64,000 nucleotides of DNA from Thinopyrum elongatum (GCA_011799875.1 CM022297.1:365184921-365248920), one strand, 5' to 3'; counted from the stretch's first letter, positions 31,904 through 44,759 are shown. Made by a program: numbers and translations. Notes: a model not told the origin generated them from the letters alone.

Positions 31904-33476
31904 TGATACGTCTCCAACGTATCTATAATTTTTGATTGTTCCATGCTGTTATATTATCATTCTTGGATGTTTTACAATCATTTTATATCATTTTTTGGAA
32001 CTAACCTATTGACATAGTGCCCAGTGCCAGTTGCTGTTTTCTGCATGTTTTTTACATCACAGGAAATCAATACCAAACGGAGTCCAAACGTAGCGAAACT
32101 TTTTGTGGGTTTTTTTTGGACCAGGAGACATCCAGTGGGCCGAAGAAGCACCTGGGGGGTGCTCCGAGAGGAGCACAACCCACCAGGGCGCGCCTGGGCC
32201 TCCAGGCGCACCCAGGTAGGTTGTGCCCACCTCGGGGGCCTCTCGCACCGCCTCTTTGCTCTATAAATACCCCAATATTCAAGAAACCCTAGGGGAGTCG
32301 ATGAAAATCAATTCCAGACGCCGCAAGTTCCAGAACCACCAGATCCAATCTAGACACCATCACGAAGGGGTTCATCATCCTCATTGGTGCCTCTCCGATG
32401 ATGCGTGAGTAGTTCATTGTAGACCTTCGGGTCCGTAGTTAGTAGCTAGATGGCTTTCTCTCTCTCGTTTCATTCTCAATACAATGGTATCTTGGAGATC
32501 CATATGATGTAACTCTTTTTTGCGGTGTGTTTGTTGGGATCCGATGAACTTTGAGTTTATGATCAGATCTATCTTTTTATCCATGAAAGTTATTTGAGTC
32601 TTCTTTGATCTCTTATATGCATGATTGCTTATAGCCTCGTATTTCTTATCTGATATTTGGGTTTTGTTTGGCCAACTTGATCTATTTATCTTGCAATGGG
32701 AAGAGGTGCTTTGTGATGGGTTCGATTTTACGGTGCTTGATCCCAGTGACAGAAAGGGAAACGACACGTATGTATCGTTGCCATTAAGGATAACAAGATG
32801 GGGTCTATTTCTACATAAATAGATCTTGTCTACATCATGTCATCGTTCTTATTGCATTACCCCGTTTCTCCATGAACTTAATACACTAGATGCATGCTGG
32901 ATAGCGGTCGATGTGTGGAGTAATAGTAGTAGATGCAGGCAGGAGTCGGTCTACTAATCTTGGACGTGATGCCTATATAATGATCATTGCCTGGATATCG
33001 TCATGAGTATTTGAAGTTCTATCAATTGCCCAACAGTAATTTGTTTCCACCGTTTGCTATTTTTCTCGAGAGAAGCCACTAGTGAAAACTACGGCCCCCG
33101 GGTCTCTTCTTTAATATATTTGCCTTCAAGATCTATTTTGCTATTCGCTCTTTTATTTGTTTGCAACTTTTATTTTCAGATCTATTAATCCAAAACCCCA
33201 AAAATACCTCGCTGACTTTTATTTGCTTTTATTTGCATCTTTCAATCTACTACAATTTTATCTATCTCGTTACCGAAAGGGATTGACAACCCCTTTAACA
33301 CGTCGGGTTGCAAGTATTTGTTCTTTGCGTGCAGGAGCTGTTTACATGGTGTTGCGTGGTTCTTCTACTGGTTCGATAACCTTGGTCTCATCACTGAGGG
33401 AAATACCTACTGTCGCTGTGCTGCATCATCCCTCCCTCTCTAGGGAAAACCGACGTAGTTCTAGCAGACATCAAGA
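31904..33476 (+). repeat. 5' LTR of the outer element
   Basis: Contains a CTATAAATACCC promoter motif near 32260 and aligns along its full length with 50269-51843. Confidence 0.8.
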
Positions 33477-33484
33477 GGAGTTTC

Positions 33485-33502
33485 TGGCGCCGTTGCCGGG
33501 GA
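33485..33502 (+). promoter_or_regulatory. Primer-binding site of the outer element
   Basis: TGGCGCCGTTGCCGGGGA begins 8-11 nt after the 5' LTR. A start of TGG fits a tRNA 3' CCA end. Confidence 0.55.
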
Positions 33503-33684
33503 GACATCATCAACGTCAACCAGGTTCCTAATCACAAATCTCATCTCCTTGCAATTTATATTATTTGCCATTTGCCTCTCATTTTCTTCTCCCCCACTTC
33601 ACAAAAATTTGCCGTTTTATTCGCCCTCTTTTTCGTTCACCGTTTTCTTGTCAGATCTATTCGCGTTCTTGCTTTCTAGTCACA

Positions 33685-34249
33685 ATGGCTAGTTTGACCA
33701 CTCCTCCTTTGTTACCAGATTTTGAAGTTTTATACTTCAAACAAAGACAAGGAGAAAATTTGAAAGATGCTTGGTATAGGCTAATGGAATCCTACCATGT
33801 TTGCAACTTAAAAGGAGACACAAAAATTTTGCTTCGTAATTTTTATGTAGGATTGTCTTTGCATCATAGACAACTTTTAGATTTTGCAGCAAAAGGGGAA
33901 TTTTATCGAGCTTGATGTTAATGCTGCCTATGAAATCTTAGAAGGAATTTTGGGGGTTCCACCACAAAATAAAGGGTTTTCTTTCACCCCAGAGGGAGTT
34001 CAAATTTTGGACAAACTTGGTGATTTGCACAAGCATATGTTTGAATTGCAAAAATATAATGAACCCCTCAAACACCTCAATGGTAGTATCAATCGTATGA
34101 ACACCTTGATTACCCTTTGCAATAAACGGTTGGATATTTTAGATTTCAAGATGGTTTCTTTCCCAGAAAATTTAGGGAAGCGCAAAGAGCCTCCCGGATT
34201 TGAAAACACCCTTACTAAAGTGGCAAAGACCATAGATGATAACACTTAG
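33685..34249 (+). pseudogene. Gag-like ORF of the outer element, frameshifted
   Basis: ATG 33685 opens MASLTTPPLLPDFEVLYFKQ and continues with ENLKDAWYRLMESY, the style of retrotransposon gag proteins in Triticeae gypsy-like elements. An apparent extra T in the run at 33901-33904 shifts the frame. The downstream frame to 34249 continues with AAYEILEGILGVPPQ and NGSINRMNTLITLCNKRLDILD. The predicted role is capsid/RNA packaging, known for the family; the family assignment is by resemblance. Confidence 0.55.
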
Positions 34250-36235
34250 ATCCTCTGCGTTATGCCTAGCTAGGGGCGCAAAACGATAGCGCTCGTTGGG
34301 AGGCAACCCAACTTGCATGTTTTTGCTTTTTGGTTTTCTTGCTGTTTTCAATAAAATACCCAATTATGCCTCTGGTTAGATGTGTTTTGTGGTTTAAATT
34401 AGTGTTTGTGCCAAGCAAAGCCTTTGGGGTGATTTGAGTGATAGTTGATTTGATCTTGCTGAAAAACAGAAACTTTTGCACTCACGAAAATATTTATTAC
34501 TTTTTACAGAAGAGTGATTTTGAGTTGATTCTTTTTGCAGAAGATTAATAAACAAATTTCTTACGTTTTCCTAATTGTTCAGAATTTTTGGAGTTACAGA
34601 AGTATTCGAAATATCCAGATTGCTACAGATTGTTCTGTTTTTTACAGATTCTGTTTTCCTTGCGTTGTGTGCTTGTTTTCATGATTCTATGGTTTTCTTT
34701 GAAGAGTTTTTTGCCATAGAAAAGTTGGAATATAGTAGATATAATGAAAAAATAAAATATGAATGGGTTAGCAACAATACTTAAAGTAGTGATTTGTTTT
34801 CTTATACTAACGGATCTCATGAAGGTTTTGTTGAGTTTTGTGTGATTGAAGTTTTCAAGTTTTGGGTGATATTACGGTGGATGAAGGAATAAGGATTAGC
34901 AAAAGGCTAAGCTTGGGGATGCCCGAGGCACCCCAAGATAATATTCAAGAATTATCAAGCAACTAAGCTTGGGGATGCCCCCGAGTGGCATCCCCTCTTT
35001 CTTCTAACAACCATCGGTATTTTACTTGGAGCTATATTTTTATTCGTCACATATTATGAGTTTTGCTTGGAGCGTCTTGTATGATCTGAGTCTTTTCTTA
35101 TTTTTCTTTTTATTTTAAGTCTTGAATCCTTGCTGGACACACCTTTTTGACAGAGCCAAAAACTATGCTATGCTTGCTCCTATGCTTCTCTTAAATTTTT
35201 AGAGCCTTGGAATTGCTCTAGTGCTTCACTTATATCTTTTTGAGCACGGTGTGCTTTGTTATTTTTTTGAAGAAATTATCTCTTGCTTCACTTAGATTAA
35301 TTTGAGAGAAAGAAATATTATGCTCATGTTCTTCACTTATATTTGTTTGAGCTTATTAAAAGCAACATATGAAACTAGTCCCAAAGTGATAGATATCCAA
35401 GAAGGATATAATAAAAACTTTCATGAAGATCATTGGACAAAATAAACTTGGTTCTTTGTAATAGTTTTGAGATATGACGATATAATATGTGAGCCATGTT
35501 GATGAGTAATTGTGCTTTAGTAAGAATAATGGTGTTAAGGTTTGTGATTCCCTATGCAAGTACGAAAGTCAATAGTTATGCAATGAAATTATATCTTACT
35601 TATGGTGCATTATTCGGTGTTACTTATGCTTAATGCTTGCTTACGAGATTATTCGTTTCTTGGTTGGGCGCTTCTCAATCTTTTTGCTAGCCTTCATTTG
35701 CATTAAGTATGATCACTACTTGTGCATCCAAAACCCTTTAAATCAGTTTTGCCATATGAGTCCACTATACCTACCTATATGCGGTATTTCCGTGCCGTTC
35801 TAAGCAAATTTGTATGTGCCATCTCTAATTTTCAAAATAAATTTCTCTTTTGTGTGCTCGTACTGCTCGCGAGGCGGTGAGGGGTGGCCGATATTTTCCA
35901 TGCTAGATGTGTTATTCTCACGATGAGTGTTTATCCACTTGTCATTGCACGAGAGTACGGCAAAGGTATTAGGGATGCCCAGTCCCGAAATGAAAAATGA
36001 ATTTACTTTATGTTGTCAAATAATAAATTCCTTGGAAAGTGTTGGTATGGAGGGCACCCATGGATACGGCTAGCCATGGAAAGTGAAAGAAATGGTGGAA
36101 AAGGGAATAAACTTTATTTTCTGTTTGGGAACCGCCTATGATATATCTAGCATGGAAAGTGTTGGGAGCTCTAAGTCGTTTTCGTTGGTGAGAAAAGTAT
36201 GCCTCTCAAAATGTTTTTATCTCTCAATTTAAGCT
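34250..36235. other. Non-coding internal region of the outer element
   Basis: A GTTGGGAGGCAACCCAA segment at 34293-34309 follows the gag-like ORF. Two AAGCTTGGGGATGCCC repeats lie at about 34910 and 34966, similar to the polypurine-tract region before the 3' LTR. No coding sequence is recognised. Confidence 0.5.
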
Positions 36236-36240
36236 TTGAG

Positions 36241-36836
36241 TGTCGTGGTTCTAAGTCTGACAGTAGAGTAGGGGGTAGGTATGAGGAGGCAAGATCCTAG
36301 CTACGATGAGGTTGTGCACGCAAGATTTACGAGTTCAGGCCCTTCTCGGAGGAAGTAACAGCCCTACGTCTCGGTGCCCGGAGGCTCGATCGATTGGATT
36401 ATGCGTGAAGTTACAGGGGGTGCGAACCCTTGTGCCAGTGGAGGGGGGTGGCTTATATAGAGTGCGCCAAGACCCCAGCCGCCCCACGTTACAAGGGGTT
36501 CAATGTCCATAAAGGCAGGACGTTACTGATAACGCCAGCAATAAAGGCAAATAAATGATCATTAAGACTACGGAGTGAACGCCTGACCGTTGCCATCCTG
36601 AGTGACTTTAAACCTTCTGTCTTCCGAGTGGTTTCTGATGTGGTCGAGTGAGTACACCCCGGTCGAATGGAATTGGGTTATCCGAGTGAACTGTTGGTCG
36701 AGTGGGTTGCACCCTGTGGTGATTTCAGTCGGTAGATGATGCTATCCTTTGAATGCCCTTGGCTTTAGAGCAGTGTCCTCGGGGAAGGGTGTCTAGGTCA
36801 GGCCTATTACCCTACCCTAGGTACATGTCATCGTCA
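36241..36836 (-). repeat. 3' LTR (by element orientation) of the inner gypsy element
   Basis: Next to it, minus-strand ATTCGGGGGCTAA (about 36837-36849) is a good polypurine tract, which supports minus orientation. Confidence 0.85.
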
Positions 36837-37251
36837 TTAGCCCCCGAATGGATCTGGGTCCGAGTGGAGAAGGGGTTGAAGATGGTTCCGACCCGATTTA
36901 TATGCTTCAGAGGCATTTTAACCGGGTCGGTGATCTATGTAAAAACTTCAACTTCATTTTCAGTCGCCTGGGTCCATTCAGAGGTTGTCGAGTGAATTTT
37001 GCTGATAAGCTCCGAGTGTTGGTATGGTATAAAATCCTCAGCGCGATTGGTCACACTGCCGCTCCCGGATCTCACGGGATTCGAAATTTGGAGAAGCGCG
37101 CGGGACGGAGAGTACCACAGTAAACGGAGCAGATTAGGCAGGGATGCCTCGATTCTTGTGCCACCTTTTTCGCCACGTATCGAGCGCGCGACTGTTGCGG
37201 GATTTGACTAGATTGCCTGGGCCCACGAGTCAGCCACTCGGAGCAGGCCCA

Positions 37252-37257
37252 TATAAG
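37252..37257 (+). promoter_or_regulatory. Possible TATA box of the antisense gene
   Basis: TATAAG in GGCCCATATAAGGCG lies ~120 bp before ATG 37376, followed by a C/T-rich leader. This suggests an own plus-strand promoter inside the element. Confidence 0.4.
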
Positions 37258-37375
37258 GCGTCCGGGCCAATGCGTCTGGCACTGTGCTCTCCACCCCCTT
37301 CTTCTTCCCCTGTTTCTCCACCGCATTCACCACCACCTTCGATGCCGCCGCCCCGTCCAAGCGCAGCCTGCCGCG

Positions 37376-40300
37376 ATGGGGAAGGAGAAGACGGCAGCCC
37401 TGGAGCGTGCGAAGAAAGCAACGGCGGCAGCGAAGGGCAAGAAGACGAGTCGGGGGGGATCGTCGTCGAGATCTGGCCTGCCGCCCGGCTGGATCCAGGG
37501 CGACTGGATTCGATCCATGATTCAGCAAGAGGATCTGGAGGATCTGGTTGAGGGGGGCTTGATTGCTCATGGATCCTGGAGGCTGCCAGGTGATGAGACC
37601 GAGCCGCAGCTGCAGGAGGGTGAGTGCGTCCTCCTCGCGACCCACGTCGACCGTGGTTTTTCTTTGCCCCCTCATCCTTTTTTCCGAGGTTTTTTGAACT
37701 TTTTTGGAGCCCAACTTCATCACTTTTCCCCGAACACCATCACATACCTCGCTGCGTTTGTCTCCATGTGTGAGAATTTCCTGGGTTGTCGACCGCATTA
37801 GGGTCTCTTCAAACACATCTTTACTTGCCGCTCACAGTCTGTGAAAAAGGCTAATCCGAGTGATGAGAGGACGCACGTGATCCAGATGTGCGGAGGTCTA
37901 GGGATCCAGATGAGAGGTAAAAGCACTTTTCCACCTATGACTCTTCCCGATTCGGTCAGAGGGTGGCAGTCGACCTGGTTTTATTGTAAGGACAAACCAA
38001 CTCCTGGTCAGTCGACTGGCCTTCCCCCCTTCACCATGGGGCGAATTGAGAAGCCCTCTTCCTTGAAAGTGACTCCAGCAGAAAAGGTGGAGGTGACTAT
38101 GTTGGTTGAACGAGTAATCCAACTTGTCCGCGATGGTGTGACCGGCATGGATTTGCTAGAGGTGTTTCTCACTCGCCGCATCCAGCCGCTCCAGGCCCGC
38201 GATCATCCTATGTGGATGTACTCGGGTGCTGATGATACCACTCGGATCCACCCGGAGGAAGTTGCCGAGGAGACGGTGGCGCAGTGGCTGCAGGGCATCA
38301 CTGGAAACAAAGACAACCCTAGGGGGTCCAGGAGAATTCCGCCACTCGACGCTGATAACGAACCAGACAAGGTCTGACCTTCGATGCCGAGTGACTTTTA
38401 CTCTAATTTGTAAACTGTCTTTGGAACCGACTGATGCTTGTTCAATTCTTTGCTTCGCAGATATATACTGAGATGTACTCGATGCCCAACGGGGAGCAGA
38501 TCCAGGAAGGAGAAGAGAGCGGAGGCGACAGCGACGACTGGAACTCTGATGGCGAGAGTGATGAAGAGCACGAAAACTCGAGCAGTGGTGAGGAGGTCGA
38601 ATCTCCACCTCACATGGAAAAGCGTTCCAAGCATAAGCACGACCCAGCAAGTATCCGGGGTAAAGTGGCAGCACCGACTGGATAGACTTCGAAGCGCACT
38701 CGGACATCTTCTCCGGTGCCGACTGAGAAGGCTCCGAAGCAGCTCAAGACCACGCCGTCAAAGCCACGGAAGGCCTTGCCCAAGATCAAGGTTGACGTTC
38801 CCGTCACCTCTGCGTAAGTGTTTCGTTTTCACCCTTTGCTCCAAGAATCTTATATCAGTTGTCGACCCATTCACTTGCTTGACCGAGTGAACCTTGAGAT
38901 TTGCAGCGCTGCTACCTCCGGAACTTCTGCTTACAAAGATGATGGTGACGAGGAGATGGAGGACGCGGTCACATCCAAAGCGGGTATGACCCCTGTTATC
39001 TCGTCTTTTCTTTGCTAGCCGATTCTACAGTCGACTGAACTCTTGTGGTCGATTCTTTTGCAGCTCCACAAAATGTTATTGAACTTCAAGACGACGATGA
39101 AGATGAGCCACAGAAGCTCGTGGGAAGGAGGAGTAGGACCTCGGTCAAAAAGGTACCAGCTAGCAAGACGCCTCAGTCGACGCCGGCGACAGAACCAGCT
39201 ATCCAGCAATCCGGGGACTTCAACCGTACCTCTGTTACTTTTGCGAATCCCTTGTCGAGTGGTCGTCCTTCAATGTCGACTGTGCAGGCCCTTGCTTCAT
39301 CTGTGCAACTTCATGCCCCAAGCTCTCAAGCTACTGCAACTGATACATCGACTCCTCTTTTCACCGCCCATCACATCCCAGAAGACCAAGTGAGTGCTGC
39401 CAAGGAAGCTATACGCCAGGCAGGCATTATGATGGAGCAGATGAAAGTGGTGCGCGAGGCCAGTCAAGCTGCCTATGATGCTAGCTCAGCACTTCAGGCC
39501 AATGTCCAGGTTAGCTTACTTCCGACTGAACTCCATCTTGACGCTTGTTCTGTTAGGATGTGATATTTAGATACTGCTGCTTTATCCGCAAGACGTCCGT
39601 GGATGAGCGTTTTGGAACCTTAATTGCACACCCATTGTCCGTATGTACACCCACTGGGTGTTTTAATTTCTGTTGAGTAGTTTTTCCACTTGAGTTGACT
39701 AGGTTGTGTTGATTGAATCTCTGAACCAGTGGGGGCACGCTGAGTGCACCCACTGGGTGTAGTCCTCGAGACCGCCATCGAATGTTTGATTCGGTGGGGG
39801 TCTTTGAACAGAACTTTTCCACTCGGTCTGGGCAGATCATACCGAGTGGAACCTTTACCAGTGGGGGCACGCTGAGTGCACCCACTGGGTGTAGTCCGCG
39901 AGACCGTAGTCGAATGTTTGATTCGGCGGGGGTCTTTGAACAGAACTTTTCCACTCGGTCTGGGCAGATCATGCCGAGTGGAACCTTTACCAGTGGGGGC
40001 ACGCTGAGTGCACCCACTGGGTGTAGTCCCCGAGACCGTAGTTGACTGCGGGCAGTCGGCTATGGTCTGAGTTTTTTTTTTGACTGGATGGACCAAGTCG
40101 ATTGAAAAAGTCGGACCAGTGGGGGCACGCTGAGTGCACCCACTGGGTGTAGTCCCCGAGACTATTGTCGAATGTTTGATTCGGCAGTAGTCTTAGAACT
40201 ATTTGAACTTGCTACTTTATTGCTCGGAAGCAACCAATCTTTGTGTCTGCCGACTGACTATCTTCTGAACACAGAAATCTTGTGATCTTGGAGCCCGGTT

Positions 40301-41314
40301 CGCTGACTTGGAGCAGAAGCAAATCCAGCTCAATCTTGATCTGGAGTTGGCTCAAAATAACTTGCAGAAGGCTAAGGATGACGCTACTGGTAAGGAAATC
40401 TTGTCGACTGGTTCTCTTGCCATCTTTTCTCCTCCTTTTTCTGATTCGAATGTTATTCTTTCTAGAAACAATGAGACAGGCTTTGGAGAAGAAGGACCTT
40501 GACCTTGCGGCTGCGAAGAAAACCGCCGAAGACAAAACGGCACTTGCCGACCAAAAGATGGCCTCAGTCGGAAAGTTGGAGGAAGAGAATACCAAGCTGA
40601 AGGCTGCTCTTGATGAAGCCAACAAAGAGGTGACTCGTCTGAAGAAGGACAAACGGACCTTGACCGACAAAGTGGAAGACATCACCCGCAGGAGGGACGA
40701 GCTGGAGAAATATCTGGGAGGACTCATCAAAAAATTATTCCTCATGCTTGAAGGTACTTTTCTCTGTCCGATTGGTTTGCTTTCATTGACTCATCATACT
40801 GCTGTCGACTCATTATTTCTCTGCGAGTGCAGAATTATGTCAAGACTTCAAGGAAGAGACTGGGCGAGTCGAGACGAGCTTGGACCCCATCAACTCCCCT
40901 GTTAAAGATGAAGCTGCCATGAACGTGCTCCGACTGGAGTCTCGCCTTGCCAGCGCCATGGATTACCTTGCTCGACTGAAGGTTGCGGTGTCGCGGATCA
41001 ACACCGCGCTCTGGCCAAGGGAAATGCTCCAAAATGACCTCGAGTCTCTGATGACTCGACTCAACGAGATTCCTGGTCGAGTGCAGGAATGGAAGAAGTC
41101 CTCTGCTCGATGCGGTGCTGACGTAGCTCTGTCCCTGGTTCGTGTTCATTGCAAGGAAGCCAGAGAAGAGAAGCTAGCAGCAATCAAGGTTGCCAATACC
41201 AAGAAACTTGACTTCCAGTCTTTCATGGAGACCTTTATTGCTGCTGCTACTCGAATTGCAGATGGAATCGACCTGGACGAGTTCGTCGAGCCTGCCAGCC
41301 CTCCTGCGGAGTGA
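37376..41314 (+). pseudogene. Antisense seven-exon gene of the inner gypsy element (gypsy-type 'transposase' PF04195-like plus coiled coil)
   Basis: Exons by splice signals: 37376-38371, 38461-38813, 38907-38983, 39064-39509, 40275-40389, 40466-40753 and 40833-41314. Exon 1 encodes a K/A/R-rich start, then a segment with FFRGFLNFFGAQLHHFSPN and CENFLGC, the style of the so-called putative gypsy-type transposon domain found antisense to gag-pol in grass gypsy elements. Later exons are acidic, then S/T/P-rich with a basic KRTRTSSP patch, then long coiled coil (exons 5-7). Antisense genes are known in plant gypsy elements, maize Grande1 for example; their function is unsettled. Two in-frame stops break this copy: TAG 37799-37801 and TAG 38683-38685. 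The other exons are open. Confidence 0.65.
39726..40146. repeat. Four ~130-bp repeats, each with a 13-bp-stem hairpin, in an intron of the antisense gene
   Basis: Hairpins at 39726-39756, 39858-39888, 39990-40020 and 40116-40146 have the arms CCAGTGGGGGCAC and GTGCACCCACTGG (12 of 13 paired) around a GCTGA loop. Repeat spacing is 132, 132 and 126 bp. The units also share ATGTTTGATTCGG and CCACTCGGTCTGGGCAGATC. Confidence 0.8.
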
Positions 41315-41574
41315 ACAAAACTTTTATGATCCGATTCAATTTGCCTCGGTATGCCGAGTGATTTTGTAACCGTTAAACTCCTTCGGGCCTGATGCCCGAG
41401 TACTTTAAACTCCTTCGTCCGAACTTAGTTTTCCCTTGAATATGCTTGTTTTTATTTCTGAGTGGAACTTGTATCTTCACTCGGAACAGACTTTTGTTCT
41501 GGTGATGCAGTTCTGAGGAGAGGATCGCGGACGACCTGCACCTCGTCATCCTTGCAGATCAGGATGGAGCATGT

Positions 41575-42850
41575 TTTATACTTAGGCGAGTACAGGACCG
41601 CAGCTAAGCCCCCGAGTGAGAGGGTTGCTCATCACTTGGTAGGATTTTTTAAACTTAGGCGAGTACAGGACTGCAGCTAAGCCTCCAAGTGAGAGGGTTG
41701 CTCATCACTCGGTAGGATTTTACAAACTTAGGCCGAGTACAGGAACTGCAGCTAAGCCCCCGAGTGAGAGGGTTGCTCATCACTCGGTAGATTTTACAAA
41801 CTTAGCGAGTACAGGACTGCAGCTAAGCCCCCGAGTGAGAGGGTTGCTCATCACTGTGGTAGGATTTACAAACTTAGGCGAGTACGAGACTGCAGCTAAG
41901 CCCCCGAGTGAGAGGGTTGCTCATCACTCGGTAGGATTTTACAAACTAGGCAGTACAGGACTGGCAGAGGTGCTAAGCCCCGATGAAGGTTGCCTCATCC
42001 CTCGGTAGGTTTTACACCTAGGGGCGTACAGAGACTTCACGCTAAGCCCCCGAGTGAGAGGATTGCTCATCACTCGGTAGGATTTTACAAACTTAGGCGA
42101 GTACAAGACTGCAGCTAAGCCCCCGAGTGAGAGGGTTGCTCATCACTCGGTAGGATTTTACAAACTTAGGCGAGTACAGGACTGCAGCTAAGCCCCCGAG
42201 TGAGAGGATTGCTCATCACTCGGTAGGATTTTACAAACTTAGGCGAGTACAGGACTGCAGCTAAGCCCCCGAGTGAGAGGGTTGCTCATCACTCGGTAGG
42301 ATTTTTTGAACTTAGGCGAGTACAGGACTGCCAGCTAAGCCCCCGAGTGAAGGGGTTGCTCATCACTCGTTAGGATTTTACAAACTTGAGCGAGTACAGA
42401 GCTGAGCTAAGCCCCCGAGTGAGAGGGTTTGCTCATCACTCGGTAGGATTTTACAAACTTAGGCGAGTACAGACTGCACTAAGCCCCGAGTGAGAGGGTT
42501 GCTCATCACTCGATGGATTTTACAAACTTAGGCGAGTACAGGGCTGCAGCTAAGCCCCCGAGTAAGAGGGTTGCTCATCACTCGGTAGGATTTTACAAAC
42601 TTAGGCGAGTACAGGACTGCAGCTAAGCCCCCGAGTGAGAGGGTTGTTCATCACTCGGTAGGATATTACAAACTTAGGCTAGTACAGGACCGCAGCTAAG
42701 CCCCTGAGTGAGAGGGTTGCTCATCACTCGGTAGGATTTTTTGAACTTAGGCGAATCGGATTCGCGGCTAAGCCCCCGAGTGAGAGGGTTGCTCATCACT
42801 CGGTAGGATTTTTTTTGAACTTAGGCGAATCGGATTCGCGGCTAAGCCAC
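41575..42850. repeat. 73-bp minisatellite, about 17 copies
   Basis: The unit contains GGCGAGTACAGGACTGCAGC, TAAGCCCCCGAGTGAGAGGG, TTGCTCATCACTCGGTAGGA and TTTTACAAACTTA. Some copies have small indels, densest around 41950-42050. The last two units switch to GGCGAATCGGATTCGCGGC. It lies between the 3' ends of the antisense gene and integrase. Confidence 0.85.
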
Positions 42851-42969
42851 CCACTGGGGGATTTCGGACACATGTATTAGTAACAACAATCATTTAGGAG
42901 ACTGTAAAACCATGTCTTTGATAAACGAACTGAAAGGTACTCTTTATTACATCTCATCAGTCTGAACAC

Positions 42970-44744
42970 TTAAGTATAAAAACGGCGGAGTAGCTCCGCA
43001 TTCCAAGCGCGTGGCTCGTCTTTATTATGCTCCACATTGTAGAGGTGATACGCTCCATTGTGGAGCACCTTGGTGACGATGAAGGGACCTTCCCAAGTGG
43101 GGGCAAGTTTGTGAGGCCGTTGCTGGTCCACTCGGAGCACAAGGTCCCCTTCCTGAAATGCTCGACCCTTCACATTTCTGGCATATAATCGACGAAGGTC
43201 TTGCTGATAAATGGTCGACCGGATCAAGGCCATCTCTCTTTCTTCTTCCAGAAGATCAACAGCATCTTCTCGAGCTCATTCTGCTTCGGCTTCTGAAAAA
43301 AGTTCTACTCGGGGTGCATTGTGAAGCAAGTCACTCGGCAGCACAGCCTCAGCCCCATAGACCATGAAGAAGGGGGTTTGACCAGTCGACCGATTTGGTG
43401 TTGTTCTTAATCCCCAAAGGACTGACGGTAGCTCATCTACCCAAGCGTCGGCCACATGTTTGAGGTCGTGCATCAATCGATGTTTCAGCCCTTTGAGAAT
43501 CAAACCGTTCGCTCTTTCTGCTTGTCCATTCGACTGAGGGTGGGCGACTGAAGCATAGTCGACCCGAGTACCTTGGGACGAACAGAAAGCTCGGAACTCA
43601 TCAGAATCAAAGTTCGACCCATTATCCGTGATGATGCTGTGTGGGACTCCATACCTAAATGTTAACCCTCTGATGAAGCTGACAGCAGTACTTGCATCCA
43701 GGTTTTTGATAGGTTTAGCTTCGATCCATTTAGTGAACTTGTCGACTGCTACAAGCACATGGGTGAAACCACTCCTGCCAGTCTTCAGAGGTCCTACCAT
43801 ATCTAAACCCAAACAGCGAATGGCCAGACGAGTGGAATGGTCTTCAAGGCTGAAGCAGGTTTGTGGGATATGTTGGAGTAGAACTGATAGCCCTCACATT
43901 TGTCAATTATTTCCTTTGCCATCTCATTTGCCCGTGGCCAATAAAACCCTGCTCGATACGCTTTGGCCACAATGGCCCGAGAAGACGCATGGTGACCACA
44001 GGTCCCCGAGTGAATATCATCGAGGATCATTCGGCCTTCTTCTGGAGTGATGCATTTCTGAACGACCCTAGTGACACTTTCTCTATAGACTTGCCCCCCC
44101 ATTACTGTGAAGGCTTTGGATCGACGGACAATCTGGCGAGCCTCTTCTTCATCCTCTGGAAGCTCTTTCCTGAGAATATATCCGATATACGGCACTGTCC
44201 AATCAGGAATAACGATCAAAACTTCCATGATCAAGTCGACCACAGCTGGGATTTCAACTTTAGTCGGATCAGTGGAACTTTTAGGCTGTGGGGGCTCTTC
44301 AGTGAAGGGATCTTCTTGAACTGATGGTGCGTGAATATGCTCCAAAAACATATTGCTGGGAATAGGCTCCCGCTTGGAACCTATTTTCACCAAGTCATCA
44401 GCTGCTTGATTCTTCAGTCGGGGTATATGGTGGAGCTCTAGCCCTTCAAACTTCTTTTCTAACTTTCTCACCGCATTGCAATAACCAGTCATAGCTTGGC
44501 TCCTGACGTCCCACTCCTTCATCACTTGATTAACCACTAAATCTGAGTCACAGTAAACCATTAGGCGGCGGACGCCGAGTGAAATGGCCATACGCAACCC
44601 GTACAGGAGTGCCTCATATTCAGCTTCATTGTTGGAGGAATCAAAGTGAATCTGGAGAACATATCTGAGGTTGTCGCCTCGTGGAGATACTAGGACTACT
44701 CCAGCGCCTGAACCATTCAACATCTTGGACCCGTCGAAGAACAT
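42970..44744 (-). pseudogene. RNase H and integrase region of the inner element
   Basis: RNase H begins MFFDGSKMLNGSGAG and keeps NNEAEYEALLYGL and YCDSDLVVNQ. The integrase zinc finger has HHASSRAIVAKAYRAGFYWP and then KCEGYQF, where the second cysteine of the CxxC pair is tyrosine, so zinc binding is probably lost. After a 1-bp deletion near 43812 the catalytic core continues with VDKFTKWIEAKP, IITDNGSNFDS and HPQSNGQAERANGLI. The C-terminal part reaches 42970 past a TGA at 43276. Confidence 0.85.
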
Positions 44745-44759
44745 AGTCCAATGTTCCGA

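Noticed and set aside
32017..32408. Short ORFs inside the 5' and 3' LTRs of the outer element
   Set aside because: They occur in both LTRs with different breaks and overlap LTR promoter sequence, so they are not gag or pol.
39553..40096. Minus-strand ORFs of 154-158 codons with internal repeats
   Set aside because: They are translations of the ~130-bp hairpin repeats inside an intron of the antisense gene.
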